NCBI GenBank assembly: GCA_039698075.1
Contig: JBDKTJ010000157.1
Span: 1 to 23,626 of the forward strand
Direction: 5' to 3'
From: JAJFVC01 sp039698075
GTDB lineage: Bacteria; Planctomycetota; Planctomycetia; Pirellulales; Thermoguttaceae
DNA: 23,626 nucleotides
Position 1 is the first letter of the stretch, and every line of letters starts with the position of its first letter. Below the pieces are notes generated by a model, which was not told where the DNA came from, did no database searches, and saw nothing but the letters and a program-made list of their open reading frames with translations. A program made the position numbers and the translations under genes. Below, piece by piece: positions 14,056 through 21,667 of the stretch.

Positions 14056-15852
14056 ATGACAAATAAAGCGAGCCAAGGCCCCCATAGCTTCTACATTCCG
14101 GTGATGGGGACCGGCTTCATGATCGACGCCGCTTTGCGAATCGCGAAGTACGGAATCTCCTCGGCGCTCTCTCTTGTGGACGACGTGCTCATCGAGCAGA
14201 TGCGGAAGTATCACTGCGAGCGATCCGGAGAGCCCTACGAAGAGATTGCTTCCGACGCGGAGGACGCCCGGGCTCGCCGCATCACCGCGTATCTGAACCT
14301 TCTCGATCGCCTGATTCATCAGCAGGTTGAGTCGCTTCGCACGTCCTCTTTCGAGCCGGGCAGCGAAATTACCCGATATTTCGAGCTGTTGCCCGAGGGA
14401 CCGCTGGCCGCCGAGTACCACGCGATGCTGGCGACCAAAGATCCCGATGAGCGGGTCCGGCGGCAAGACCGGCTGCGCGATCGAGTTGTGCCGGGCAGCA
14501 TCGACGTGAACATTATGTCGAAGGGCGATCGGGATACGTACCGCCACGGTGAAAAATTGCCGCCGCAATTCAGCGACGCCTCGGCGGCCTTGCGAGGTTT
14601 CGCCCAAAGCACCCTGGCTTCCTCGATTATCTTCTCGGCCGGCATGAATCCTCGTTTGTACCGGTATGCGGCCGAATTCCCGGATTTTTTTCCGGACGCG
14701 CAAGGGCGGATGAAAAAGCACATCGTGCTCAAGGTCAGCGACTTCCACTCCGCCGCCGTGCAGGGAAAGTTTTTGGCCAAACACGGGCTGTGGGTGTCCG
14801 AATACCGCGTCGAGTCCGCGCTGAACTGCGGCGGCCACGTCTTCGCCACCAAGGGATTCCTTTTAGGGCCGATTTTGGAGGAGTTCCAAGAGCGTCAACG
14901 CGAACTGGTGGATCAGTTGCACAAGACCTACACGAAGGCGCTTTGCGCCGTCGGTCGAAAGGTCGGCGAGGAGCCCTATCCGGTCCGCATTACGGTCCAA
15001 GGAGGCATCGGCACGGCCGAGGAGGATCGGCTGTTGCGAGAACATTACGGCGTGGATGGCACCGGCTGGGCCACTCCGTTTCTTCTCGTGCCGGAGGTCA
15101 CCAATCTGGACGACCGGCATCGTCAGAAGCTGTGCGCGGCGGACGAACGGGACGTCTACTTAAGCGATAGCTCCCCGTTTGGGCTGCCCTTTTGGAATTT
15201 GCGGACCTCGGCCAGCGAGGATGCCCGCCGACGCCGCATCGCGGAGGGGCGACCGGGAAGCCCCTGTTTCAAGGGTTACGTCAAGCTGTTCAACATGGAG
15301 TTCACGAACGCTCCTATTTGCACGGCGTCTCGGCAGTACCAGAAGCTCAAGTTGGAACAACTCGACGGTCAAGATCTTCCCGAAGAGCAACGCACCGCGC
15401 AACGCGAGGCCGTGCTTGCAAAATCGTGCATTTGCAACGACCTGGCGGGCGCTGCCACGCTGCCGACCGGCATCGACCCGACGGCGACGCCCGCCGTGTG
15501 TTGCGGTCCCAATATCGTCAATTTCTCCCGCGTCGCCACATTGGAGGAAATGGTCGGCCACATCTACGGCCGAAACTCGCTGTTCGCATTCCTGCCCGAG
15601 CAGCGACCGCACATGTTTTTGCGAGAGATCGACATCTATATCGACTATCTGCGCACGCAACTCGAAAAGCGGCGCGTCGGCCTGTCTTCGATGACGGCGG
15701 CGTATGTTGCCGAATTCAAGGAGAACCTGCTGGCCGGCATCGCCTACTATCGACAACGAATCGATTATTTGCCGAGGTCGTTGCGGACGATGATTCTCGA
15801 CACGCTGGCCGGTCAGCAACGGGCCGTGAACGACCTGCCCGAACTGGCGTGA
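14056..15852 (+). CDS. Uncharacterised conserved-looking protein, possible TIM-barrel enzyme
   Basis: This 598-residue soluble protein has no signal peptide or TM helix, and I cannot assign it to a named family. It opens FYIPVMGTGFMIDAALRIAK, followed by YGISSALSLVDDVLIEQMR, a pattern suggesting the first strand and loop of a beta/alpha barrel. NCGGHVFATKG (about residues 256-266) and VQGGIGTAEEDRLLREHYGV (about 314-333) faintly resemble glycine loops of FMN-binding barrels such as nitronate monooxygenases. Cysteines cluster in the C-terminal half at about 404, 422, 458, 460, 482 and 483 (SPC, PIC, CIC, CC), which could bind a metal or Fe-S cluster. I vaguely recall similar hypothetical proteins in Bacteroidetes. 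The gene stands alone behind a structured leader and converges with a helicase gene 18 bp away. Confidence 0.8.
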   Translation: MTNKASQGPHSFYIPVMGTGFMIDAALRIAKYGISSALSLVDDVLIEQMRKYHCERSGEPYEEIASDAEDARARRITAYLNLLDRLIHQQVESLRTSSFEPGSEITRYFELLPEGPLAAEYHAMLATKDPDERVRRQDRLRDRVVPGSIDVNIMSKGDRDTYRHGEKLPPQFSDASAALRGFAQSTLASSIIFSAGMNPRLYRYAAEFPDFFPDAQGRMKKHIVLKVSDFHSAAVQGKFLAKHGLWVSEYRVESALNCGGHVFATKGFLLGPILEEFQERQRELVDQLHKTYTKALCAVGRKVGEEPYPVRITVQGGIGTAEEDRLLREHYGVDGTGWATPFLLVPEVTNLDDRHRQKLCAADERDVYLSDSSPFGLPFWNLRTSASEDARRRRIAEGRPGSPCFKGYVKLFNMEFTNAPICTASRQYQKLKLEQLDGQDLPEEQRTAQREAVLAKSCICNDLAGAATLPTGIDPTATPAVCCGPNIVNFSRVATLEEMVGHIYGRNSLFAFLPEQRPHMFLREIDIYIDYLRTQLEKRRVGLSSMTAAYVAEFKENLLAGIAYYRQRIDYLPRSLRTMILDTLAGQQRAVNDLPELA

Positions 15853-15870
15853 GTTCGTCGCGCTGAGCCG

Positions 15871-17184
15871 TCAAGGACGGCTTTGACGCTCTTGGTTCGG
15901 CTTCCAGCTTCGCCCGGCGTAGGCCAATCGGCGTTGGGACTCCGAGCGCTTGCCATGTCGAGGCGCGGTGGTTGTCGCACCCGACGCATGTTCGCGGCGT
16001 GTCTTCGGGGTCGACGACGTCGTTCTTGCGGGCACGGACGTTGGTGCGGGCATGCTGCACGAGTGAGCTTCCACGGAAATCGTTTGCCGTGTGAGACGCT
16101 CGATGGCTTTCAACGCCGCAAGTTCGTCCTGGTCGCAGAAGGAGACCGCCACCCCGCTGGCGCCTGCGCGGCCCGTGCGGCCAATGCGATGGACGTAATT
16201 CTCCGCGTCGGCCGGCAGATCGAAATTGACCACATGCGAGACCATGTCGATGTCCAGCCCGCGTGCGGCGATATCCGTGGCCACCAACACCGAGGGGCGG
16301 GGCGCCTTGAAACGCAAAAGGGCTCGCTGTCGGGCGGCCTGGCTCTTGTTGCCGTGAAATGCGTCCGCCTCGATCCCGGCCTTCAGCAGGCACTTGGCCA
16401 CTTTGTCCGCGCCATGTTTGGTTCGCGTGAAGACCAGCGTTCGCGTCCAGGCGGTTTCGTGAAGCCAATGCGCGAGCAATCGCGTTTTTTGGGCCCGATC
16501 GACGAAGAACACCGACTGCTGAATCTTGGCGACCGGGCTCGCCACCGGCCCGACCCGAACGTCCATCGGATCATGGAGCCATTGTTCGGCCAACCGGCGG
16601 ATGGCCGGCGGCATGGTCGCCGAAAAAAGCAGCGTTTGCCGTTGTTTCGGAACCTTTTCCACGATCCGTCGCAGGTCGTGGATGAAGCCCATGTCGAGCA
16701 TCCGGTCGGCCTCGTCGAGGATCAACACCTCGACGTGCGACAGGTCGACGAATCGCTGCTGCATCAGGTCCAGCAATCGTCCCGGCGTGGCGACCAGAAT
16801 GTCCACGCCTTTGTTCAACGCGCGCACTTGCGGCGATTGGCCCACGCCGCCGTAAATCGCGGTTTGCCGAACCGTGCTGTAACGACCGTACACTTGGAAA
16901 CTTTCGCAAATCTGCATGGCGAGTTCGCGCGTGGGCGCAAGCACCAACGTGCGGATTTTTCGTCCTCGGCCATCGACGCGGCAGGGGACTCGGCCGAGTC
17001 GCTGCAAGGTCGGCAGGGCGAACGCGGCGGTCTTGCCGGTTCCCGTCTGTGCACAACCCAACACGTCGCGGCCGGCGAGAACCAGCGGAATCGCGTCGGC
17101 TTGAATCTTGGTGGGGGCGTCGTAGCCCTGCTCGCCCACGGCGCGGAGCAGCATCTCGGCAAGGCCGAGCTCTTCAAACTTCAT
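15871..17184 (-). CDS. DEAD-box RNA helicase (RhlE-like)
   Basis: An ATP-dependent RNA helicase of 437 residues that would remodel RNA duplexes in the cytoplasm. All core motifs are in order: Q-motif region FEELGL to TKIQ (3-28), Walker A AQTGTGKT (45-52), PTRELA (84-89), TPGR (133-136), DEAD (157-160), SAT (188-190), ARGLD (307-311) and HRIGRTGR (332-339). The DIAARGLDID form points to the RhlE group. After about 370 comes a basic, low-complexity tail (Ser/Thr/Pro/Arg), as in helicases that bind RNA through their tails. AAGGA precedes ATG 17184. A long leader and the cold-shock gene further upstream hint at cold-responsive expression, as known for other DEAD-box helicases; that is inference. 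Confidence 0.95.
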   Translation of the reverse strand: MKFEELGLAEMLLRAVGEQGYDAPTKIQADAIPLVLAGRDVLGCAQTGTGKTAAFALPTLQRLGRVPCRVDGRGRKIRTLVLAPTRELAMQICESFQVYGRYSTVRQTAIYGGVGQSPQVRALNKGVDILVATPGRLLDLMQQRFVDLSHVEVLILDEADRMLDMGFIHDLRRIVEKVPKQRQTLLFSATMPPAIRRLAEQWLHDPMDVRVGPVASPVAKIQQSVFFVDRAQKTRLLAHWLHETAWTRTLVFTRTKHGADKVAKCLLKAGIEADAFHGNKSQAARQRALLRFKAPRPSVLVATDIAARGLDIDMVSHVVNFDLPADAENYVHRIGRTGRAGASGVAVSFCDQDELAALKAIERLTRQTISVEAHSCSMPAPTSVPARTTSSTPKTRREHASGATTTAPRHGKRSESQRRLAYAGRSWKPNQERQSRP

Positions 17185-17938
17185 GAATCATTCCTTCAGT
17201 ATCGGCTATAGAGAACAAGCGCGAGCCACGGCAGCCAACCAGGCGAACGGGATGTGGCACCCGACCTCAAAACGGAATGAGGTCCTCACGATCGAGACTT
17301 CGGCGCGAAGGCACAACCTTCACACGCAGGTGCAAGAGAGATCAAAGGCAGCCGTAGGCGAGAAACGTTGTCCAGCCGCAAAACCGGGCAAAGAGGCCGC
17401 TACAGAAGAAACAAATGAACACACAGCGCCGGCCAAAAGCCAGCGCCGCTCCCGCACATCACGAATCACTCTATCGTACCATGTCGGCCCGCCATGTCAA
17501 GCGGTCTTTCGGGCTGGGACGCCAAAAACCCGCCGATTGGGAACCGGACTATGCATCGGAAGCCGGTTCGGATATGATCAAGGGTTGGGAAAGGGACTTG
17601 CGTCCTTCAGCTTCCCTCCAAAATTCTTCCTCTTCGAGTCGCCGGTTGGCGGCGACCTGCCGCGGATGTCTCTTGGATCGCGGCTGATCTGCTTGTTGCG
17701 TAGGCGTGGTCTTGCCGAGGGTGTTGCCCGTCCAAAAACTGGAGCGGCAATCCATTCGCTCGCTCATGTTGATACGATGCCTCGGGCGGACCTGTTGATG
17801 TCTCGGTTGATAATGGTCGGAAGCCCTGGAATTGTTTCCTGATTTTCCAGCCTCCCGTTGGTCGGCTTCGGTTCACTGGCTGCCTAGGGATCAAGAAACC
17901 GTCCAGGGTGGTCGGCCTCGTTCTCCAATGGAGGAATC
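17185..17938. other. Large intergenic region: helicase leader and unassigned sequence
   Basis: About 750 bp without a supportable gene. Positions 17185-17466 would be the helicase mRNA leader if the promoter at 17473-17500 is right; it includes the near-palindrome TGAGGTCCTCA. Positions 17501-17938 precede the small plus-strand gene and hold the inverted repeat CTGGAA/TTCCAG (17826-17831 and 17845-17850). An open plus frame at 17183-17842 has no ribosome binding site, family resemblance or natural composition, so I treat it as chance. Confidence 0.5.
17473..17500 (-). promoter_or_regulatory. Strong sigma-70-type promoter of the helicase gene
   Basis: On the minus strand a perfect TTGACA (17495-17500), a 16-nt spacer and TACGAT (17473-17478) predict transcription from about 17466. 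The mRNA leader would be about 282 nt, unusually long for a bacterial gene and reminiscent of cold-shock mRNAs. Confidence 0.6.
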
Positions 17939-18097
17939 ATGTCAAAAGACAAGAACACCTATGCAAAACGTCAGCGAGAAACGCTCAAAAGATTGAAAGC
18001 CGAGACGAAGCAAGAGCGTCGTCGAAAACGCAAGCAAGAGGCGGACAATCCCGAAGTTAGACCGGTTTCCGACGAGGGCGCCAAGCCACAAGGATGA
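17939..18097 (+). CDS. Lys/Arg-rich microprotein
   Basis: A 52-residue, strongly basic protein opening MSKDKNTYAKRQRETLKRLK and continuing with ETKQERRRKRK before a more acidic tail. GGAGG precedes the ATG by 4 nt, a short but convincing Shine-Dalgarno arrangement. It has no Cys, TM helix or known domain; the N-terminal two thirds should form a single charged helix, suggesting RNA or ribosome contact. I recall similarly built small proteins in other bacteria, some near cold-shock genes. It is the first of three closely spaced plus-strand genes (GIY-YIG-like and cold-shock proteins follow). Confidence 0.7.
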   Translation: MSKDKNTYAKRQRETLKRLKAETKQERRRKRKQEADNPEVRPVSDEGAKPQG

Positions 18098-18163
18098 TCG
18101 CTCGCGAGAGACGCATCGTCGATCGGATTACTCAATCTCGTTCAAACCGAAAGGAAGGGAACC

Positions 18164-18496
18164 ATGGCGTCTTTAGGCAAGGCAATGTTCAAGGGCAGCA
18201 GCGGCAGTCAGTATCGCTTCAAGGTCTTCCCGTTGAATACGCGGTTTCGAAGGCTCGGCGGAATCTATCTGATCGCCTACCGCTGTCACGGCAAACAGGG
18301 CGTGCATCGGCATAAGATTCTCTACGTCGGCAATACGGAAGACTTCTCGCAACCATTTGGAAATCACCACAAATCGCAGTATCTCATGCGTCTTGGAGCC
18401 AATTGCATTTGCGTGCAATCGGACCAATCGAAGGAATCTCGTTTGAAAAAAGAGCAAGACCTGATCGCCACCTTCAGCCCGGTGTGCAACGAATGA
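18164..18496 (+). CDS. GIY-YIG-like small protein, probably lacking the catalytic Arg
   Basis: A 110-residue protein with the layout of a minimal GIY-YIG nuclease domain: GGIYLI (residues 32-37), ILYVGNTEDF (52-61), a HHK turn (68-70) and a final RLKKEQDLI..FSPVCN. In that last block Glu97 matches the usual metal-binding Glu, and the Pro-x-x-Asn ending matches the family. In active members an Arg follows YIG within about ten residues (pattern sERF..HHK); here that stretch reads FSQPFGNHHK, with Pro64 where Arg is expected. It may therefore be a binding protein rather than a nuclease; an alternative Arg cannot be excluded. GGAAGGGAACC precedes the ATG. It lies 66 bp after the microprotein gene and 120 bp before a cold-shock gene. 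Confidence 0.7.
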   Translation: MASLGKAMFKGSSGSQYRFKVFPLNTRFRRLGGIYLIAYRCHGKQGVHRHKILYVGNTEDFSQPFGNHHKSQYLMRLGANCICVQSDQSKESRLKKEQDLIATFSPVCNE

Positions 18497-18616
18497 CCGC
18501 GCGTTTTAACTTCCACAAGCTATCGTCGGCTGCAATTTTTCTTGCCCTGGATTTGCCAGGTGAGGAATGAGCGGCCTTTTGGGTGTTTTTTGTTTTTCTC
18601 GCAAAGGAATGGGTTT

Positions 18617-18814
18617 ATGCCGAACGGCACGGTTAAGAAAGTGATCTCCGACAAAGGTTTTGGATTCATCGACGGAGAACGAGGCGAATTGTTCTTCCAT
18701 CACAGCGCCTTGGAAGGGACGGCCATCGAAGCCCTCAGCGTTGGACAGAAAGTGACCTACGAAGAAGGGCAAGGTCCGAAGGGACCCCGCGCCGAGAAGG
18801 TCCGACTGGCCTAA
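18617..18814 (+). CDS. Cold-shock domain protein (CspA family)
   Basis: A 65-residue single cold-shock domain, the standard size, that binds single-stranded RNA or DNA and melts RNA structure. RNP1 is KGFGFI (about residues 13-18) and RNP2 is LFFHHS (about 25-30). VGQKVTYEEGQGPKGPRAEKVRL matches the usual end. The tail lacks any extension. AAGGA lies 10 nt before ATG 18617; an in-frame TTG at 18542 adds residues that do not belong to the family. The 120-bp upstream gap contains the small hairpin CCTGG/CCAGG (18546-18560) and a T-rich run, possible cold-shock leader elements. A strong hairpin follows the gene. Confidence 0.95.
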   Translation: MPNGTVKKVISDKGFGFIDGERGELFFHHSALEGTAIEALSVGQKVTYEEGQGPKGPRAEKVRLA

Positions 18815-18862
18815 ATCGACCGTAGAAAACCAAACGTGTCGCAAGCGGTGATGCAACGCATT

Positions 18863-18892
18863 TGCCGGTGGTTAGCGCCCACCGGCACTTTT
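18863..18892 (+). terminator. Hairpin terminator after the cold-shock gene
   Basis: A perfect 9-bp stem, TGCCGGTGG and CCACCGGCA, with a 7-nt loop, is followed by CTTTT. It lies 48 bp after the cold-shock stop and between convergent genes, so it may serve both strands. I remember near-identical GCCGGTGG..CCACCGGC hairpins as common intergenic repeats in planctomycetes, so it may also be a dispersed repeat. Confidence 0.6.
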
Positions 18893-18954
18893 GCGACCGC
18901 GTGGATCGGTCTGGACGTTGTTGCGGGCGCGAACGAGAGCCGCTCGCGTCTCCG

Positions 18955-20082
18955 TCACAGCAGATCGACGAGCACGCTGTTTTGCAGATCCATGCCGCGG
19001 CGGGTGAGCCGCAACGCGCCTTCACGCCATTCGAGCAGCCCGGCGTCGATCGGGTTGTCGAGTTTTCCGCCGAACGCCTCGCGGAGGCTCATGCCGTGCA
19101 TGCGCGTGAAATCCTCATCCTTGACGCCGCGCGTCATGCGCAGGCCCAGCATCATGGTCTCAAATCGCGCCTCTTCTTTGGAGACAGGCTCAGCGGTCGA
19201 CGGCGCGCCGGCCAGGTAGGCGTCCAACGTGGAGGGATTCATCATGCGGCGACGGTCGAAAAAACTGTGCGCCGCGCAGCCGAATCCCAAATACGGCACG
19301 CGCGTCCAACAGCCGATGTTGTGCCGGCAGCAAAAACCTTCGCGGGCGAAATTGCTGATTTCATATTGTTGAAAGCCGTGATCCGCGAGCATCCGCCTCG
19401 CAAGCTCGTACATCTCGCGTTCCACGTCCTCTTCGGGAAGGGCCAGTGTTCCCGCGGCGATATCGCGGCAGATCGGCGTGCCTTCCTCGACGATCAAACC
19501 GTAACAGGAGAGATGCGTGGGGGCGATCGCCACGGCGGCCTCCAGCGTTTCTTGCAGATCCGAAACGGTTTGCGACGGCACGCCGAACATCAGGTCCAGA
19601 TTGATGTTTTCAAAGCCCGCTTGACGCGCCATTTCGACCGAATCGAGCACTTGCTCCCAACGGTGAATCCTGCCCAAGAGCTGCAAAAGCTGGGGCTGCC
19701 GCGCCTGCGCGCCCAAGGAAAGCCGATTGACGCCCGCCCGTCGCAACGCCTGCACGAAGGGTTGGGTGAGCGTGCCCGGGTTGCATTCGCAAGTGATTTC
19801 GGCGTCCTTTTCAATCGGAAAGGCGTCGGCAAGCGCATCGAGAATGCGCGTCGCTTGAAACGCATCGAGCATCGAGGGCGTGCCCCCGCCCAAAAAGATC
19901 GTATCCGCCGCCGGATGGCCCGCCTGTTGGCCGCGATGGGCGATCTCTCGGACCACGGCGTCCACATAGCGCGGCACATCCGTCTCGCGTCCCGCGTAGG
20001 ACGCAAAGTCGCAATACGCGCACTTTCGGACGCAAAAGGGCACATGGACATAAAGCCCGATCGGCGGCGAAGTCCCGGACAT
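18955..20082 (-). CDS. hemW: HemW-type radical SAM protein (coproporphyrinogen III oxidase-like)
   Basis: A 375-residue radical SAM protein of the HemW/HemN-like group. HemW is a heme chaperone that inserts heme into membrane respiratory proteins; older annotations call it oxygen-independent coproporphyrinogen III oxidase. The cluster motif is CVRKCAYC (Cys17, Cys21, Cys24), the CX3CX2C form, followed by Phe26 (DF). GGGTPSML (about 65-72), ECNPGTL and NRLSLGAQ are family motifs; the last usually reads SLGVQ. YEISNFA and the HN..CW segment near 255-270 also fit, as does the HemN C-terminal domain. An extra N-terminal Cys typical of true HemN is absent, favouring HemW. A weak promoter is seen upstream; the membrane-protein gene upstream ends 105 bp away. 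Confidence 0.93.
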   Translation of the reverse strand: MSGTSPPIGLYVHVPFCVRKCAYCDFASYAGRETDVPRYVDAVVREIAHRGQQAGHPAADTIFLGGGTPSMLDAFQATRILDALADAFPIEKDAEITCECNPGTLTQPFVQALRRAGVNRLSLGAQARQPQLLQLLGRIHRWEQVLDSVEMARQAGFENINLDLMFGVPSQTVSDLQETLEAAVAIAPTHLSCYGLIVEEGTPICRDIAAGTLALPEEDVEREMYELARRMLADHGFQQYEISNFAREGFCCRHNIGCWTRVPYLGFGCAAHSFFDRRRMMNPSTLDAYLAGAPSTAEPVSKEEARFETMMLGLRMTRGVKDEDFTRMHGMSLREAFGGKLDNPIDAGLLEWREGALRLTRRGMDLQNSVLVDLL

Positions 20083-20120
20083 CTCGGCGGTCTCTCTGGA
20101 GGACGGACCCTTGAGCCCTC

Positions 20121-20149
20121 AGTATCAAAGTTCCGCGGGCAAAACGCAA
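20121..20149 (-). promoter_or_regulatory. Weak candidate promoter of hemW
   Basis: On the minus strand TTGCGT (20144-20149), 17 nt and GATACT (20121-20126) would start transcription near 20114. Both boxes match the consensus only partly. Confidence 0.3.
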
Positions 20150-20187
20150 GACCGTCGCCCCGTTTCAGCATTTTTGGAGGTGTTGCC

Positions 20188-21531
20188 TCACAACACATTG
20201 AAGCACAAAGCGAAACCCCACGCGCCGAGAATCGGCACGCCAAGAACGAGAATGGCCAGAAGCGCCGCTCCAACCAGTAGGAAGATCACCGGCGACAGCG
20301 GCGGCGGTTCCGTTTGTGCCGCAACGTTGCGCGACCGCGCGCACTGCACGGCGAGGATGCCCAGGGCCAAACACAGGCATGCTTCAGGACTTCCGACGAC
20401 TCCGGCAACCGTCCATCCGAGGGTTTCCCACCACCTGACACACCCGATCATTATTGTCCAGGTAGTCCGACCTACGTAAGCCGCCATCAACAGCGAGATC
20501 ACCGCCAAAGGCAACAAGAGAAGACGGCGCTCGTGATAGTACCGATGTTCATTGCAACGCCAGCCGGCGGTTTTGGGGACGCATGCGATCTGCGGCGGCG
20601 TCGACCAGCGACGAGCGACGGAGCCGACCAAGAGCAGCGCCAATGCGGCGGCGGCCATGATTTCGTGCAGGTTTGGCGCGGGGATGCGAGAAGCCAGGGC
20701 GGGCGTGATGTCGGGCACTTCGATCAACGCGATCTTCATGGAAAACGCGCCGGTGACGACGACGCTGGCGACTAACATTGCCGTCAAACCCGCTCGCCAT
20801 CGCCGCCCTCGCGGCCATCCCCAGGCCAAAAGCCGCACCAGGACGAGGCTTACCAGGACGGAGGCGACGCCCGCCGTCGTCACGTCAAAAAAGTGCACAA
20901 GGCGACCCGTGTCGTAGACGGCCAGCGACTCGGACGAAAACTGAAGCGGCTGGGACATTTCGATGCCCGCAATCGTGATATGCACCAGGGCTGGGACTAA
21001 AAGCTGATCTCGCACCGTGACGGCCAAAAGAACGCACGCAAGAACGCACGCCAGCAGTTCGCCGGGCCACGACCACCAGCGACGTTCCGCCCTTGTGACG
21101 AAACAGAGGGAGCTGCCCACTGCCACAATCATGGCCGTAAGCAGAACGGCGTCGTGGATCTCAGCGATGCCAGGCAGAACAATGTCACGTCCCGTGTTGA
21201 ACGCGAGCACCTTCCATGGGACGAGCAGACGGATGAAAAAATAGGCGACCATTAAACACACGACCACAACGCGCCACGCGATGGCGAATCGCCACCCCCA
21301 CCGCTCCTCGGACGTTAGGGCGATTTGACCGACAAAACCGCGTCGAAGATCACCGATCTGAGCGACGAGCCCAAGGATAACCCCCACGGAAATCGCCGCG
21401 ATCGCGCCGTTATACCAGCCGCGTTCGATGATCCCCCAAAAGACGCCGAAGACGACGCATGTAGCCAGAACCAATGCGTCATGAACGGAGAGCCAGCGTG
21501 TTTGGCAAAGAGTCGACGTCGAAGACCCCAT
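20188..21531 (-). CDS. Polytopic membrane protein of unknown function
   Basis: A 447-residue integral membrane protein with about 11-12 hydrophobic helices spread over its whole length, including VLATCVVFGVFWGII, AAISVGVILGLVAQI, VVVVCLMVAYFFIRLL near the N-terminus and PVIFLLVGAALLAILVLGV at the end. Basic loops (RRWWSW, WGWPRGRRWRAG) suggest normal inside-positive topology. No transporter signature, catalytic motif or repeat is recognisable. It may be an orphan lineage-specific protein. ATG 21531 is preceded by GGAGG at 8 nt; the longer in-frame TTG start at 21546 would overlap that site. It has its own strong promoter and lies between lepA and hemW on the same strand. Confidence 0.8.
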   Translation of the reverse strand: MGSSTSTLCQTRWLSVHDALVLATCVVFGVFWGIIERGWYNGAIAAISVGVILGLVAQIGDLRRGFVGQIALTSEERWGWRFAIAWRVVVVCLMVAYFFIRLLVPWKVLAFNTGRDIVLPGIAEIHDAVLLTAMIVAVGSSLCFVTRAERRWWSWPGELLACVLACVLLAVTVRDQLLVPALVHITIAGIEMSQPLQFSSESLAVYDTGRLVHFFDVTTAGVASVLVSLVLVRLLAWGWPRGRRWRAGLTAMLVASVVVTGAFSMKIALIEVPDITPALASRIPAPNLHEIMAAAALALLLVGSVARRWSTPPQIACVPKTAGWRCNEHRYYHERRLLLLPLAVISLLMAAYVGRTTWTIMIGCVRWWETLGWTVAGVVGSPEACLCLALGILAVQCARSRNVAAQTEPPPLSPVIFLLVGAALLAILVLGVPILGAWGFALCFNVL

Positions 21532-21557
21532 AGCGACGCCCTCCAAAAGATGGCTTT

Positions 21558-21586
21558 ATTATACAGCCAGTCCTACTACGCAGCAA
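21558..21586 (-). promoter_or_regulatory. Strong sigma-70 promoter of the membrane-protein gene
   Basis: On the minus strand TTGCTG (21581-21586), a 17-nt spacer and a perfect TATAAT (21558-21563) predict a start near 21551, about 20 nt before ATG 21531 and just ahead of its GGAGG. This separates the gene from lepA transcription. Confidence 0.65.
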
Positions 21587-21667
21587 GCGGAAGTTAGCAA
21601 GAAAGGCCGGCGGGCCCATCAGGAAACCCCGCGAGCCGCACAGCCCGACCGTGTTTTGTCCGGCCCG

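Noticed and set aside
17183..17842. Plus-strand frame of 219 codons in the large intergenic region
   Set aside because: No Shine-Dalgarno site or family resemblance, and it overlaps the helicase promoter and leader; composition looks random.
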